Program-made: the position numbers and the translations under genes | Part shown: positions 36,516 to 45,748 of the stretch, in pieces | Numbering within the stretch: position 1 is the first letter of the stretch | Layout: each line of letters begins with the position of its first letter | NCBI RefSeq assembly: GCF_052048155.1 | Contig: NZ_JBNAIK010000002.1 | Location: 1 to 64,000, forward strand | Reading direction: 5' to 3' | From: HIMB114 sp052048155 | GTDB taxonomy: Bacteria > Pseudomonadota > Alphaproteobacteria > Pelagibacterales > Pelagibacteraceae | Length of the DNA stretch: 64,000 bases | Notes under the pieces: model-generated | The model's database searches: none | Seen by the model: only the letters and a program-made list of their open reading frames with translations | Told to the model about the DNA's origin: nothing

Positions 36516-37951
36516 TAATAAATTTTAAATTTAGTATATTTAGGAACAAGATAATCCAATATACCAAGTGATCCACCTTCTCTACCAAACCCTGATTCTT
36601 TTACACCTCCAAAAGGTATTTCAGCAGATGCTAACAACATATCATTAACCCCAACCATGCCTACTTCTAAATTTTCTGATGCCACATGTGCTCTTTTTAA
36701 AGAGGAGGTAAATACATATCCAGCCAAACCAAAGTTTGTACTATTTGCCATTTCAAAGATTTTACTCTCATCTGCAACTTTTATTATTGGCGCAACTGGA
36801 CCAAAAGGTTCTACTGAAAGAATATCAGCATTATCAGGTACATTTTTTAATACCGTTGGTTCATAAAAAAAGCCTTTGTTAAATTTTTTACTTGGTGAAC
36901 CTCCTGTAAGAATTTCAGCTCCTTTATTCTCAGCATCTCTTACAAGTTTATCAATATGATCTAGTCCCCTTTTATTTGCCATTGGTCCAATATTTGTATC
37001 TGGATCAAGTCCATTTCCTAATTTAAGTTTTTTTGTGTTCTCTGTAAATTTTTTACAAAATTCATCGTAAATTTTTTCCTGTACATAAAAACGAGTAGGC
37101 GAAATACAAACCTGACCACAATTCCTAAATTTTGTATTGGAACATGTGGTTGCAGCATAATCAACATCTGTATCATCATAGACTAAGACTGGAGCATGCC
37201 CTCCTAACTCCATAGAAACTTTTTTGATACCTTCTGCGGCCATTTTTAAAATTTCTTTTCCAACTTCAACTGATCCCGTTAAAGATACTTTTTTAATTAT
37301 TGGAGATTGAATTAAGTATTTTGAAATAAAACCAGACTTGCCAGTAACAAAGTTTACTACACCTTTTGGTATTCCTGCATCATGGCATGCCTTGATGACT
37401 TCCATGCAAGTACCCGGAGTTTCACTAGCTGGTTTTACAATGACTGAGCATCCAGCGGCAATTGAGGCTGCGATTTTTCGTGCTGGTAATAGTGCTGGAA
37501 AGTTCCACGCGCTAAAGGCAGCAACGACTCCAACAGGTTCGTACCTTACTTGTAAACGAGTATCTTGAGTTCTTGACTCAATTAACTGTCCATAAATTCT
37601 TTTGGTCTCCTCAGAAAACCATTCAAATTGATCTGCGGATGCCATTGTTTCTCCTTTAGCTTCAGCCAAAGGCTTTCCTGTTTCAAGAGTCATTATATTA
37701 GCAATGTCATCTGCTCTTTCCCTTATTAAATCTGCAATTTTTTTTATTGTCTTTGATCTTTCCCATGGAGAAGTTTTTTTCCAGCTTTTCATAGCTTGTT
37801 TTGCAGAGTTTAAAGCTTCATCTAATTCTTTTTCAGTAGATGAAGGAATAGTTCCAAGAACTTCTTCATTAAAAGGATTAAATACTTCAACTTTATCTTT
37901 TGTATTATTAGACCATTTACCCTCAATAAAATTTCCTAAATTTTCGTACAT
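36515..37951 (-). CDS. NAD(P)-dependent aldehyde dehydrogenase (succinate-semialdehyde type)
   Basis: Oxidises a short-chain (semi)aldehyde to the acid. The 478-residue protein has the family landmarks: SAWNFPALLPARKIAASIAA, the nucleotide-binding SLTGSVEVGKEIL, the general base Glu in MELGGHAP, the nucleophile Cys in FRNCGQVCISPTR, and the C-terminal SGFGREGGSLGI. The end resembles succinate-semialdehyde and 2-oxoglutarate-semialdehyde dehydrogenases. It lies between the ThDP enzyme (14-nt gap) and the dehydratase (overlapping), which suits oxidation of an aldehyde made by the ThDP enzyme or of a 2-ketoglutarate semialdehyde. Confidence 0.88.
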   Translation of the reverse strand: MYENLGNFIEGKWSNNTKDKVEVFNPFNEEVLGTIPSSTEKELDEALNSAKQAMKSWKKTSPWERSKTIKKIADLIRERADDIANIMTLETGKPLAEAKGETMASADQFEWFSEETKRIYGQLIESRTQDTRLQVRYEPVGVVAAFSAWNFPALLPARKIAASIAAGCSVIVKPASETPGTCMEVIKACHDAGIPKGVVNFVTGKSGFISKYLIQSPIIKKVSLTGSVEVGKEILKMAAEGIKKVSMELGGHAPVLVYDDTDVDYAATTCSNTKFRNCGQVCISPTRFYVQEKIYDEFCKKFTENTKKLKLGNGLDPDTNIGPMANKRGLDHIDKLVRDAENKGAEILTGGSPSKKFNKGFFYEPTVLKNVPDNADILSVEPFGPVAPIIKVADESKIFEMANSTNFGLAGYVFTSSLKRAHVASENLEVGMVGVNDMLLASAEIPFGGVKESGFGREGGSLGILDYLVPKYTKFKIY

Positions 37952-37965
37952 GATAACCTTTCTAT

Positions 37966-39849
37966 TTAAATTTTTTGTTTTGCATATTCAGCTTGAACAT
38001 TTTCACACCAATTTCCAACATTCCAAGATCCGTATGCCCCCATACCACCTAACTCATCTGTACCGCTATAAACAGGAACATGAACTACAGATAGTCCATC
38101 AAATTTATATGCTTCTTCTAATGCTGCATTAAACTCTTTGGAATTATAACCACCAAAAAATCCTTTCACACCTTTTACTGAATTTGCCATTTGAACATAG
38201 TCAACTTCAACCCCGTCATTAGTTTTGAATTCTTTTTCATATTGAGCATATTGAAGACCAGTAATTGCAGCCATTCTTCTATTGTCAAAAATAACAACCA
38301 TCCCTTTTAATCCTAAATAAACTGCATCAATTAAGACCTGAGGATTCATCATAAAAGATCCATCTCCTGTAAAACTAATTGGGTACTTTGGTTTATCTGC
38401 AATCGCTGATGCTAATATGGCACTCGCTGAAAATCCCATGTAAGATGCGCCTGTTTCAGTGTATGTATCAGAGGGCTCGTTATCTTCAGCAATTTGAAAA
38501 CCATTTGCTTGTACATCACCAGCATCAAAAAATTTTACGCACTTATTTTTATTAGAAAAATTAACTGCAGTCTTTATTGCAGCAGGCTGAGTGAGCAAAT
38601 CTCTGCCAAAGGCATCGTCTTTTAAAACTTCATTTTGATAAATTCTATTTTTGAAATCATTCCACTCTTTTTTCTTTTTTCTACAATCTTCAATCCAATT
38701 TTTTTTGGTATTCGATCTATTAATTTTTTTTGATTGTAATGCGGAATTAAGCTGTTTTAAAATAACACCAATATCGCCATTTAATCCTAACGTATTGTTA
38801 TAATGCATCATGTCAGATAGATCTGCGTTAATATTAATTACGGTCTCAGCATTAGGGTAACCAATTCCTGAACAATCTGATTGGCATACGGATCTAGAGC
38901 CAATTGAAACTAATAATTTTGCATTCTGCATTGCATAATTTCCAGAAATTGATCCTTTGCTGCCTCCAACATGCATATTGTTTTCATGAGCATCTGGTAA
39001 AACACCTAAACTTCCTGGCGCTAAAACTACAGGAGCGTTAAGATGTTCTGAAAATTCTGTAAGTTCTTTTGAAAACTTTACAGATCCACCACCAGCTTTG
39101 ATAACAATGTTTTCATACTTATTTATAATTTTTTCAAATGCTTCTACTTGATCATCATTTAAATTGTTTTTTAATTCTAAACTGTCTCTTCCTGGTAAAG
39201 TTATTAAATTCAATCCTTTAATAACTTTTGGTTGAGTATTAATAGGTAACATAAAATAAAACGGTCCAGCTTTATAAGGATGTTTTGTTTTTAAATATCC
39301 TTTTCTCATCGCATCTCTTATAGACTCTGGAGTATGAAAAACATGCGACTCTGACATGAGAGCGGTTATTTTGCCATAGATATCCTGTTCTCTTTTAGGA
39401 ACTTGTTGCATGTTATAACCTTCTCCATAAGTCGTTTCATCACCATAGATATGATACAAACCAACCCCATTTGAAGAAGCGGCAAGTGATCCAGCCATGG
39501 CTTGTAAAGCGCCAGGTCCTATTGATGTCACAACTGCTGGGACTTCATTATATTGCCAACGTAAAGCTGTAGCTGCATGCGCCATTTCAACTTCATTTCT
39601 AAAATTATATGTTTTGGTAACACCTTGCTCTTCATAAATTCTCAAAATCTCTGCAAAGTCAGTTGAACCATGACCAAAGATAGCAAAATATTTTCTAACA
39701 TTTTGTTTTAATAAACCTAAAATTATTCCCTCTGATAATGAAACATCAATATTTTTAGGCAAAGCATTTTTATCAATACATTGATTTAAATCATTATTGT
39801 TTTTCGCAATTATTTTAGCTCTTTGCTCAACTGCTTTTAATGAAGTCAT
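37966..39849 (-). CDS. ThDP-dependent enzyme, IolD/acetolactate-synthase-like
   Basis: The 627-residue protein has the three-domain layout of acetolactate-synthase-like ThDP enzymes. An N-terminal Pyr domain has YFAIFGHG and the catalytic-type Glu in YNFRNEVEMAHAATAL. A middle domain follows, and the C-terminal PP domain carries the ThDP/Mg motif GDGSFMMNP ending in FDN. FGHG and the overall length recall IolD (trihydroxycyclohexanedione hydrolase), but no inositol genes are near and the C-terminus differs. Decarboxylation or carboligation of a 2-keto acid are also possible. It overlaps tctA by four bases (ATGA). Confidence 0.7.
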   Translation of the reverse strand: MTSLKAVEQRAKIIAKNNNDLNQCIDKNALPKNIDVSLSEGIILGLLKQNVRKYFAIFGHGSTDFAEILRIYEEQGVTKTYNFRNEVEMAHAATALRWQYNEVPAVVTSIGPGALQAMAGSLAASSNGVGLYHIYGDETTYGEGYNMQQVPKREQDIYGKITALMSESHVFHTPESIRDAMRKGYLKTKHPYKAGPFYFMLPINTQPKVIKGLNLITLPGRDSLELKNNLNDDQVEAFEKIINKYENIVIKAGGGSVKFSKELTEFSEHLNAPVVLAPGSLGVLPDAHENNMHVGGSKGSISGNYAMQNAKLLVSIGSRSVCQSDCSGIGYPNAETVININADLSDMMHYNNTLGLNGDIGVILKQLNSALQSKKINRSNTKKNWIEDCRKKKKEWNDFKNRIYQNEVLKDDAFGRDLLTQPAAIKTAVNFSNKNKCVKFFDAGDVQANGFQIAEDNEPSDTYTETGASYMGFSASAILASAIADKPKYPISFTGDGSFMMNPQVLIDAVYLGLKGMVVIFDNRRMAAITGLQYAQYEKEFKTNDGVEVDYVQMANSVKGVKGFFGGYNSKEFNAALEEAYKFDGLSVVHVPVYSGTDELGGMGAYGSWNVGNWCENVQAEYAKQKI

Positions 39850-41372
39850 ATTTGCACTTGCTCCTTAAGTTGTTTTTGTTTTTTTACATCTTGCATTCTT
39901 TTTTTAATTTGAAGCGCTATAGTTAGAATAATTAATGCAAAAAATAACAAACTAACAACAGAGCTAAAAAATATTGTGGGATCGCCAGCTGAAAGAGACA
40001 TTGCCGTACGATATTCGCTTTCAATAGTTTTTCCCAAAACCATTCCAAGAACAATGGGTGTTACAGGTAATTGAATACGATTAAAAAAATAACCAATTAA
40101 ACCCATCAAAATCATGACGTTAACATCTAAAAAAGAGTTTCTAATTGCATAAGATCCAACGATCACCATTACCAAAATGCCTACTCCTAAATGATGGGGT
40201 TTGACTTTTAAGATTTTTACAATGTGTTTAATAAAATTAACCTGGAAAATAAAAACAACGATATATGCAATTAATATTGCTAGATAGATGGAATAAACCT
40301 GGGGGGCATTTTCAATAAACAACATTGGCCCAGGTGATAGACCGTGAATTAACAAACCTCCTAAAATAATAGCTGTTGCTGGATCTCCCGGAATCCCAAG
40401 TGATAACAATGGAACCATAGCTCCCCCAGTAACTGCATTGTTTGCCGTCTCTGGAGCCACAACTCCACCAATATGACCTTTGCCGTACTTTTCTTTTTCT
40501 TCAGGATTTTTTTCTGAATTTTTCGCGTGAGAATAAGCTAAAAACGCTGCAATAGGTCCTCCTGATCCTGGTATTGCGCCTATTGATGTACCAAGACCAA
40601 CACACCTTAACATTAAATTAAAATATTTTTTTAATAATGCAAAACTTGGTAATTTTGTTTTAACAACGTCAACGTTATAATTAGTTTTGTCTTCTCTGTT
40701 TAATCTTAAATGAAAAACTTCCAAAATATGCGGAACAGCAAATAAACCGATCATCGCAACCAATAAATTCACTCCTTGTAACATCTGTGTACTACCAAAT
40801 GTGAATCTTGATATTCCTTCGATCTCATCAGTACCTATTGTCATAAGCATTAAACCTAGAACACCAGCAACTAGACCTCTAAATAATGATCTTTCGGAGA
40901 GACCACATATCGTAGAAAAACCAAACAATACCAACATAAAAATTTCAGCGGGACCAAATTTAATTGCAAACTGTGAAATAAAATCAACAAGCACAATCAT
41001 AATAACAAGACTTATAAAACCGCCAATAGTTGAAACTATAACTGCTGTTCCTAATGCAATACTTGCATCACCTTTTTTAGTAAGTGAATAACCATCAGAA
41101 ACAGTTGCGGCTGCAGATGGAGTTCCTGGAATACCAATTAAAATTGCAGAGATTGATCCACCTGTCATCCCTCCGATATAAGTTGCAAGTAATAATGATA
41201 TTCCTGTAACAGGCTCCATTGTAAATGTAAAAGGAAGCATTAGCGCAAGTGCCATTGAATATGTTAGCCCTGGTATTGCTCCAAATATAATTCCAGCGAA
41301 TGCACCAATTGAAATTGCAATCATCACCTCAAAAGTTCCAATTAAACCTAGTGCTGCAGTTAAATTTTCCAT
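39846..41372 (-). CDS. tctA: Tripartite tricarboxylate transporter permease TctA
   Basis: Large membrane subunit of a TTT transporter. The 508-residue protein has roughly 10-12 hydrophobic segments and family motifs: AFAGIIFGAIPGLTYSMALAL, GGSISAILIGIPGTPSAAATV, and the repeat-like GGAMVPLLSLGIPGDPATAIILGGL. Both gene ends overlap neighbours (TAATG with tctB, ATGA with the ThDP enzyme). The substrate is likely a carboxylate processed by the enzymes in the same gene run. Confidence 0.94.
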   Translation of the reverse strand: MENLTAALGLIGTFEVMIAISIGAFAGIIFGAIPGLTYSMALALMLPFTFTMEPVTGISLLLATYIGGMTGGSISAILIGIPGTPSAAATVSDGYSLTKKGDASIALGTAVIVSTIGGFISLVIMIVLVDFISQFAIKFGPAEIFMLVLFGFSTICGLSERSLFRGLVAGVLGLMLMTIGTDEIEGISRFTFGSTQMLQGVNLLVAMIGLFAVPHILEVFHLRLNREDKTNYNVDVVKTKLPSFALLKKYFNLMLRCVGLGTSIGAIPGSGGPIAAFLAYSHAKNSEKNPEEKEKYGKGHIGGVVAPETANNAVTGGAMVPLLSLGIPGDPATAIILGGLLIHGLSPGPMLFIENAPQVYSIYLAILIAYIVVFIFQVNFIKHIVKILKVKPHHLGVGILVMVIVGSYAIRNSFLDVNVMILMGLIGYFFNRIQLPVTPIVLGMVLGKTIESEYRTAMSLSAGDPTIFFSSVVSLLFFALIILTIALQIKKRMQDVKKQKQLKEQVQI

Positions 41373-41839
41373 TAAAAAATTTCACCTCTTGGTAATGAAG
41401 ATTTTAATAAAACTATGAAAATAAAATAAATTAATCCAGTGATTGTTACTGGAAACAGGTAATTAAGTTTCCAATTTTTTTCACCAAGCAAAAATCTTGT
41501 AATAAAAAAAACAATAATTGGAGTTGAAATTAAAAAACCAAAATACTTTAATAAATATGAATACGAGACAAATAAAATCAAACAAAAAATGATGTTTCTA
41601 ATTTCATTTTTTTGTAAAGGGTTTGCTTTATTTTTTGGAACATAACCAACTTTATATTGATACAAAAATACTAATCCTAAAATAGACATACATATTCCTA
41701 GGAAAAATGGGATGGTTCTAGGTGTATTGGCATAGCCACCCAAATCACCTTCGATTTGAAAAAAAACTAATGTTATCCAAATGATTGAGAAAGCAAGAAC
41801 ACCCAATCCTAAGAATAGATAGAACTTGCTTTCTCTCAT
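41372..41839 (-). CDS. tctB: Tripartite tricarboxylate transporter small permease TctB
   Basis: Small membrane subunit of the TTT transporter, 155 residues with four predicted helices and no distinctive motif, as is usual for this rapidly changing family. The assignment rests on size, topology and position between tctC (8-nt gap) and tctA (TAATG overlap). Confidence 0.85.
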   Translation of the reverse strand: MRESKFYLFLGLGVLAFSIIWITLVFFQIEGDLGGYANTPRTIPFFLGICMSILGLVFLYQYKVGYVPKNKANPLQKNEIRNIIFCLILFVSYSYLLKYFGFLISTPIIVFFITRFLLGEKNWKLNYLFPVTITGLIYFIFIVLLKSSLPRGEIF

Positions 41840-41847
41840 TTGAAAAT

Positions 41848-42825
41848 TTATTTAGCTTTTTTTGCTAAACCAAGATCTTTCATAAGTTTCTTGATTTTTT
41901 TATCGTCTTTAGCAATTTGCTTACCAAACTGTTTTGAGTTTAAGTAATTAATTGTAAATCCGATTTTTTTAGACGCAGCTTTAAATTCTGCGCTATTAGC
42001 GTAAGCTTCAGCAGCTTTTTCTAAAGCTTTAATTTGAGCTTTAGGAGTTCCTTTTTTAGCTGCTAATCCTCTCCACATAGTTACATCAACTTTTTTGTAA
42101 CCAAGTTCCTTCATAGTAGGAATACTAGAGTCAGATGCAATTCTTTCCTGACTAGTAACAGCTAACATTTTTAACTGACCAGCTTTATGGAAAGATCTAA
42201 ATTGACCAGGCCATTGAACAGCCGCATCAATTCTTCCAGCTAAAAGCTCTGCAGGCGCTTTACCTTTTCCATAAGGAATATAAGTAACCTTTGCACCTAA
42301 AGCATCAAAGATAATTGCAGAGGTTAAATGCGTAAATGCACCTTTACCACTGATACCAACTTTTAATTTCCCAGGATTCTTTTTTGCATAATCAGCTAAT
42401 TCTTTAACTGAATTAAATGTACCTGATTTTACAGCAAGAACAGGAACTTCAATTGACATTGCTGCAATTGGAGTAAATGCTTTATAATTAAATGAAGTTC
42501 TACCCCTGTGGTGAGATGTACTCACAGAGTTTGAATTCCATACAATATCATAACCTGATGCTGGTCTTGATTGAATGTATTTATATCCAACAGCTCCACC
42601 ACCACCTGGTCTAGATACTGGAACAACTGTTCCACCAAGATTTTTTTCAAGACCTTTAGCAACTAGTTGTCCAACACTTTTTGCAGTACCACCAAATAAA
42701 ACTGTCATTTCAATAGTTTTACTTGGGAATTTTGAATGACTTCCTGCAAAAGAGTTTGTAGATGCTCCAGCAAACAATAAAGTAATTGCAGCTAAAGCTC
42801 CTACGATTTTTTTGGTTAGTTTCAT
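41848..42825 (-). CDS. tctC: Tripartite tricarboxylate transporter binding protein TctC
   Basis: Periplasmic substrate-binding protein (Bug/TctC family) of 325 residues. A signal peptide is clear (KLTKK, then a hydrophobic stretch, cleavage near NSFA-GSHSK). Family motifs are the opening FPSKTIEMTVLFGGTAKS, VVPVSRPGGGGAVGYKYI, and KVTYIPYGKGKAPAELLAGRIDA (shortened: YIPYGKGKAPAELLAGRID). A strong GGGGGA ribosome-binding site precedes the ATG. Unlike the two TRAP operons in this window, no stable hairpin separates it from the permease genes. Confidence 0.93.
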   Translation of the reverse strand: MKLTKKIVGALAAITLLFAGASTNSFAGSHSKFPSKTIEMTVLFGGTAKSVGQLVAKGLEKNLGGTVVPVSRPGGGGAVGYKYIQSRPASGYDIVWNSNSVSTSHHRGRTSFNYKAFTPIAAMSIEVPVLAVKSGTFNSVKELADYAKKNPGKLKVGISGKGAFTHLTSAIIFDALGAKVTYIPYGKGKAPAELLAGRIDAAVQWPGQFRSFHKAGQLKMLAVTSQERIASDSSIPTMKELGYKKVDVTMWRGLAAKKGTPKAQIKALEKAAEAYANSAEFKAASKKIGFTINYLNSKQFGKQIAKDDKKIKKLMKDLGLAKKAK

Positions 42826-42857
42826 TTTTCCCCCTTGTGTTTAGTGTAAATTTAAAC

Positions 42858-43874
42858 CTAATTAAATTTACGACTTCCGTTTTGCTTCTTCTCTTTAAGA
42901 GCATTTAAGATTTTTTCAGGTGTCGCTGGTAATGATTTAATTCTAACTCCTATAGCATCATAAATCGCATTCATGATTGCTGGAGAAGTTGGAACCATTG
43001 CAGGTTCACCAATTCCTTTAGCTCCTAAAGGACTGAGAGGATCTGGATCCTCAACAATTTTTGATGTAACTTTTGGAACATCTAATGAAGTTGGCAAAAT
43101 ATATTTTGCAAAACTTCCAGATTTAGTTCTTCCATTTTCTAACTCATAATTTTCCATTAAAGCTTGACCGACAGCTTGAACAACGCCACCTTCGATTTGG
43201 CCCTCTACTCCTTTTGGGTTAATTGCTTTTCCAACATCGTGGCACGCCCAAATTCCAAGTAACTGTACTTCACCCGTAGCAGTATCAACTTCAACTTCAG
43301 CAACTTGGCCGCCAAAAACATATGCTTGCCATGGACGACCTGAGCCGTCGACTGGATCTAAACCTGTATGATGAGATGTATAATTCTCTCCGGCAACAGG
43401 GATCACACCATATTTTTTTTTGCAAATATGAATAGCTTCACTCATTTCCATTTTGTAATTCGTTCCCTCGCTCCAAATTTCACCATTATGCGCTTTGATT
43501 GTATTAGCATCCACTTTCCATTCTTTTGCCATAACATCGAATAATTTTTGCCTTGCACCTCTGCAAGCTAAAGCAACTGCATTTCCAATCATGTAAGTTT
43601 GTCTGGTAGCTCCAGCGTGTGCAGCCTCTGGACTTCTTGAAGTATCATTTTCACCAATCATTACGTTTTCAGGCTTAACTCCTAATTCATCTGCAGCTAC
43701 CTGTGCTAGTACAGTTAAAATACCCTCTCCAATTTCTGTAACACCAGTTGATATTTTTGCTGATCCACCATCGTCAATTTCTGCCCATGCACCAGCTTGA
43801 TCCATTGCTGCAGTTCTTGCTATTCCATACCAGGACGCAGCTACTCCTCTTCCTCTTTTTTTTGTTAAACTCAT
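42858..43874 (-). CDS. Molybdenum hydroxylase, C-terminal half of the Mo-binding subunit
   Basis: The 338 residues correspond to the second molybdopterin-binding domain of xanthine dehydrogenase/aldehyde oxidase proteins. They begin at GRGVAASWYGIARTAAMDQ and contain the Mo-cofactor motifs STGVTEIGEGILTVLAQVAA (first 20 residues), and LLGIWACHDVGKAINPKGVEGQIEGG, ending with the catalytic-Glu region GAKGIGEPAMVP. It has no N-terminal domain of its own; the first half is in the preceding gene, which overlaps by four bases (ATGA). The break falls at a domain boundary, so I treat it as a genuine split subunit made from coupled genes. Confidence 0.82.
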   Translation of the reverse strand: MSLTKKRGRGVAASWYGIARTAAMDQAGAWAEIDDGGSAKISTGVTEIGEGILTVLAQVAADELGVKPENVMIGENDTSRSPEAAHAGATRQTYMIGNAVALACRGARQKLFDVMAKEWKVDANTIKAHNGEIWSEGTNYKMEMSEAIHICKKKYGVIPVAGENYTSHHTGLDPVDGSGRPWQAYVFGGQVAEVEVDTATGEVQLLGIWACHDVGKAINPKGVEGQIEGGVVQAVGQALMENYELENGRTKSGSFAKYILPTSLDVPKVTSKIVEDPDPLSPLGAKGIGEPAMVPTSPAIMNAIYDAIGVRIKSLPATPEKILNALKEKKQNGSRKFN

Positions 43875-45748
43875 CTTGCAGCCCTCTTGCCATTTCCGTT
43901 TGTTTTTAATCTAGCTCCAAGTTCACATGCATCTCGGTTATCTTTACCGAACATATCTTTTCTTGAATTACCTCTTGATTGAGGAGAGCCTTTTTCCCAA
44001 CTAGCTAATTTTTCCAACTCATTTAGAACAGTATTAATGCTAGCTGAATTTAATTCTTGTTTTGTGTGAGTTATATTTCCTTTTACAAAAGCATTAATTC
44101 TTCTAATTTCAAAAGGATCCATATTTAACTTTTCTGCTGCAATATCTAACATCGACTCTGTAGCAAACTCTGTTTGCAAAGCTCCGAAGCTTCTAAATGC
44201 ACCACTTGGAGTATTATTGGTATAAACTCCACGCGTATCCATTTTTAAATTCTCGATATTATAAGGACCAGCTCCTAATATAGCAGCTTTTCTCATCACA
44301 CCTTCTGTTGAACAACCATAAGCACCTCCATCAGCTAACATGCTAATTTCTGCTGCAAGAATTCTACCTTCTTTTGTAAGACCCATTTTGTATTTTGTTC
44401 GACTCGGGTGTCTTTTAGCCGTAGAAACAATATCTTCTTCTCTTGTCATTACATATTTAATTGGCTGTCTAGTTTTTGTTGCCAATAAAGCTAACATTCC
44501 TTGGTAAATCATATCTTCTTTGCCGCCAAAACCACCACCAACAGGTGACATGATGAATCTAACTTTGTGGATTGGAAGATTCATAATTTTTGCCATCATA
44601 TGTCGGTGATGAGTAATATTTTGGCTTGGAGAAACAATTGTTAAAACACCATCTTGATCAATGTAAGATACTCCAGCCATTGGTTCCAAATACGCGTGCT
44701 CGACAGGCTGAGTTGCAAATTCATCTTCAATAATTACATCGGCTTTTTTAAAAGCTTCTTCAGTATTACCTTTTCTAATTGGAATGTGTTTTACTAAATT
44801 GGTTTTGTAATGCTCATGAATTAAAATCTTTTCTTTCAACGCCTCTTCAGGATCATATAACGCTGGAAGATCTTTATATTTGATTTTAATTGCATTTACC
44901 GCATCTTTTGCCTGCTCAAGTGTGTCCGCAGCTACAGCAACAATAGCTTCACCAACGTATCTTACTTTATCCTTTGCTAAAACAGGTTGATCTTCAATAA
45001 AAACTCCAAAGTTATCTACCCCTGGAACATCATCGCATGTTACAATTCCTCTTACTCCTTCAATTTTTTTTGCTTTTGATAAATCGATATTTAAAATTTT
45101 TGCATGAGGTCTATCACTTCTTAAAACCTGCATATGAAGCATGTTTGGCATCTTCATATCTGCTGCATATTTTAATCTTCCAGTAACTTTACTTGGAGCA
45201 TCAATTCTTTTTACATTTGCGCCAATAAAAGAGTTTGCTGGCTTCTCATACTCATCGAATACTTTCTCTGATTTTTCTTTATTAATAACGTCCCTTGCCA
45301 TCTCAACTGCATCAAAGATTTTTTGATAGCCAGTGCATCTACAAATATTGCCGCCCATTTCTTCTTTAATTTGTTCTAAGTTAGCTTTTGGATTGTTTCT
45401 CAATGTAGACGTTGCTGCCATGACCATGCCTGGTATACAAAATCCACATTGGCTAGCACCCGTTGCGCAAAAAGCTTTTTGAATTTCTGACATTTTCTCA
45501 GGATTACCAATACCTTCAACTGTCTCAATTTTTGCACCCTCAGCCTTTGCAGCAGGTACAAGACAACTTTTAACTAATTTACCATTGATAAAAACTGAAC
45601 ACGTTCCACACTCACCAGCTCCACATCCTTCTTTGGTTCCAGTTAAATCCAAATCTTCTCTTAAAAAATCTAATAATCGGTAATGAGATTGAGTTGTTTT
45701 TTTAATTTTTTGTCCATTAACTGTTAGCTTTAACTCCATACTAGACAT
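43871..45748 (-). CDS. Molybdenum hydroxylase, [2Fe-2S] domain fused to N-terminal half of the Mo subunit
   Basis: About 625 residues. Residues 1-160 are the small subunit of xanthine-dehydrogenase-type enzymes, with cluster motifs KEGCGAGECGTCSV and CGFCIPGM...GNICRCTGYQ. A linker leads to the a/b-hammerhead domain (GRLKYAADMKMPNMLHMQVL) and the first Mo-binding domain (PVGGGFGGKEDMIYQG; PSGAFRSFGALQTEFATESM). The chain stops where the second Mo-binding domain should begin. The start is the ATG at 45748, overlapping the FAD-subunit gene; GTG at 45754 and ATG at 45739 are alternatives. It probably oxidises an aldehyde or hydroxylates a heterocycle. Confidence 0.85.
   Translation of the reverse strand: MSSMELKLTVNGQKIKKTTQSHYRLLDFLREDLDLTGTKEGCGAGECGTCSVFINGKLVKSCLVPAAKAEGAKIETVEGIGNPEKMSEIQKAFCATGASQCGFCIPGMVMAATSTLRNNPKANLEQIKEEMGGNICRCTGYQKIFDAVEMARDVINKEKSEKVFDEYEKPANSFIGANVKRIDAPSKVTGRLKYAADMKMPNMLHMQVLRSDRPHAKILNIDLSKAKKIEGVRGIVTCDDVPGVDNFGVFIEDQPVLAKDKVRYVGEAIVAVAADTLEQAKDAVNAIKIKYKDLPALYDPEEALKEKILIHEHYKTNLVKHIPIRKGNTEEAFKKADVIIEDEFATQPVEHAYLEPMAGVSYIDQDGVLTIVSPSQNITHHRHMMAKIMNLPIHKVRFIMSPVGGGFGGKEDMIYQGMLALLATKTRQPIKYVMTREEDIVSTAKRHPSRTKYKMGLTKEGRILAAEISMLADGGAYGCSTEGVMRKAAILGAGPYNIENLKMDTRGVYTNNTPSGAFRSFGALQTEFATESMLDIAAEKLNMDPFEIRRINAFVKGNITHTKQELNSASINTVLNELEKLASWEKGSPQSRGNSRKDMFGKDNRDACELGARLKTNGNGKRAAR

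Noticed and set aside
37704..38132. A 142-codon plus-strand frame across the aldehyde dehydrogenase/ThDP gene boundary
   Set aside because: It lies opposite two well-supported genes, shows no recognisable motif and has no ribosome-binding site; it is a shadow of the minus-strand coding.
37966..39849. Inositol catabolism based on the IolD-like ThDP protein
   Set aside because: No iolA, iolB, iolC, iolE or iolG homologue is near, and the surrounding dehydratase and molybdenum hydroxylase do not belong to that pathway.
41851..41869. A hairpin at the tctC stop (TTTAGC/GCTAAA with a seven-base loop) as an attenuator
   Set aside because: The stem is only 6 bp and AT-rich, it lies partly in the coding region, and no T-run follows; much weaker than the two TRAP hairpins.
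42858..45748. Frameshifted pseudogene of a molybdenum hydroxylase
   Set aside because: Both parts keep their cofactor motifs, the break is at a domain boundary and the ATGA overlap is a normal coupling junction; I keep it as a finding to verify rather than a pseudogene.
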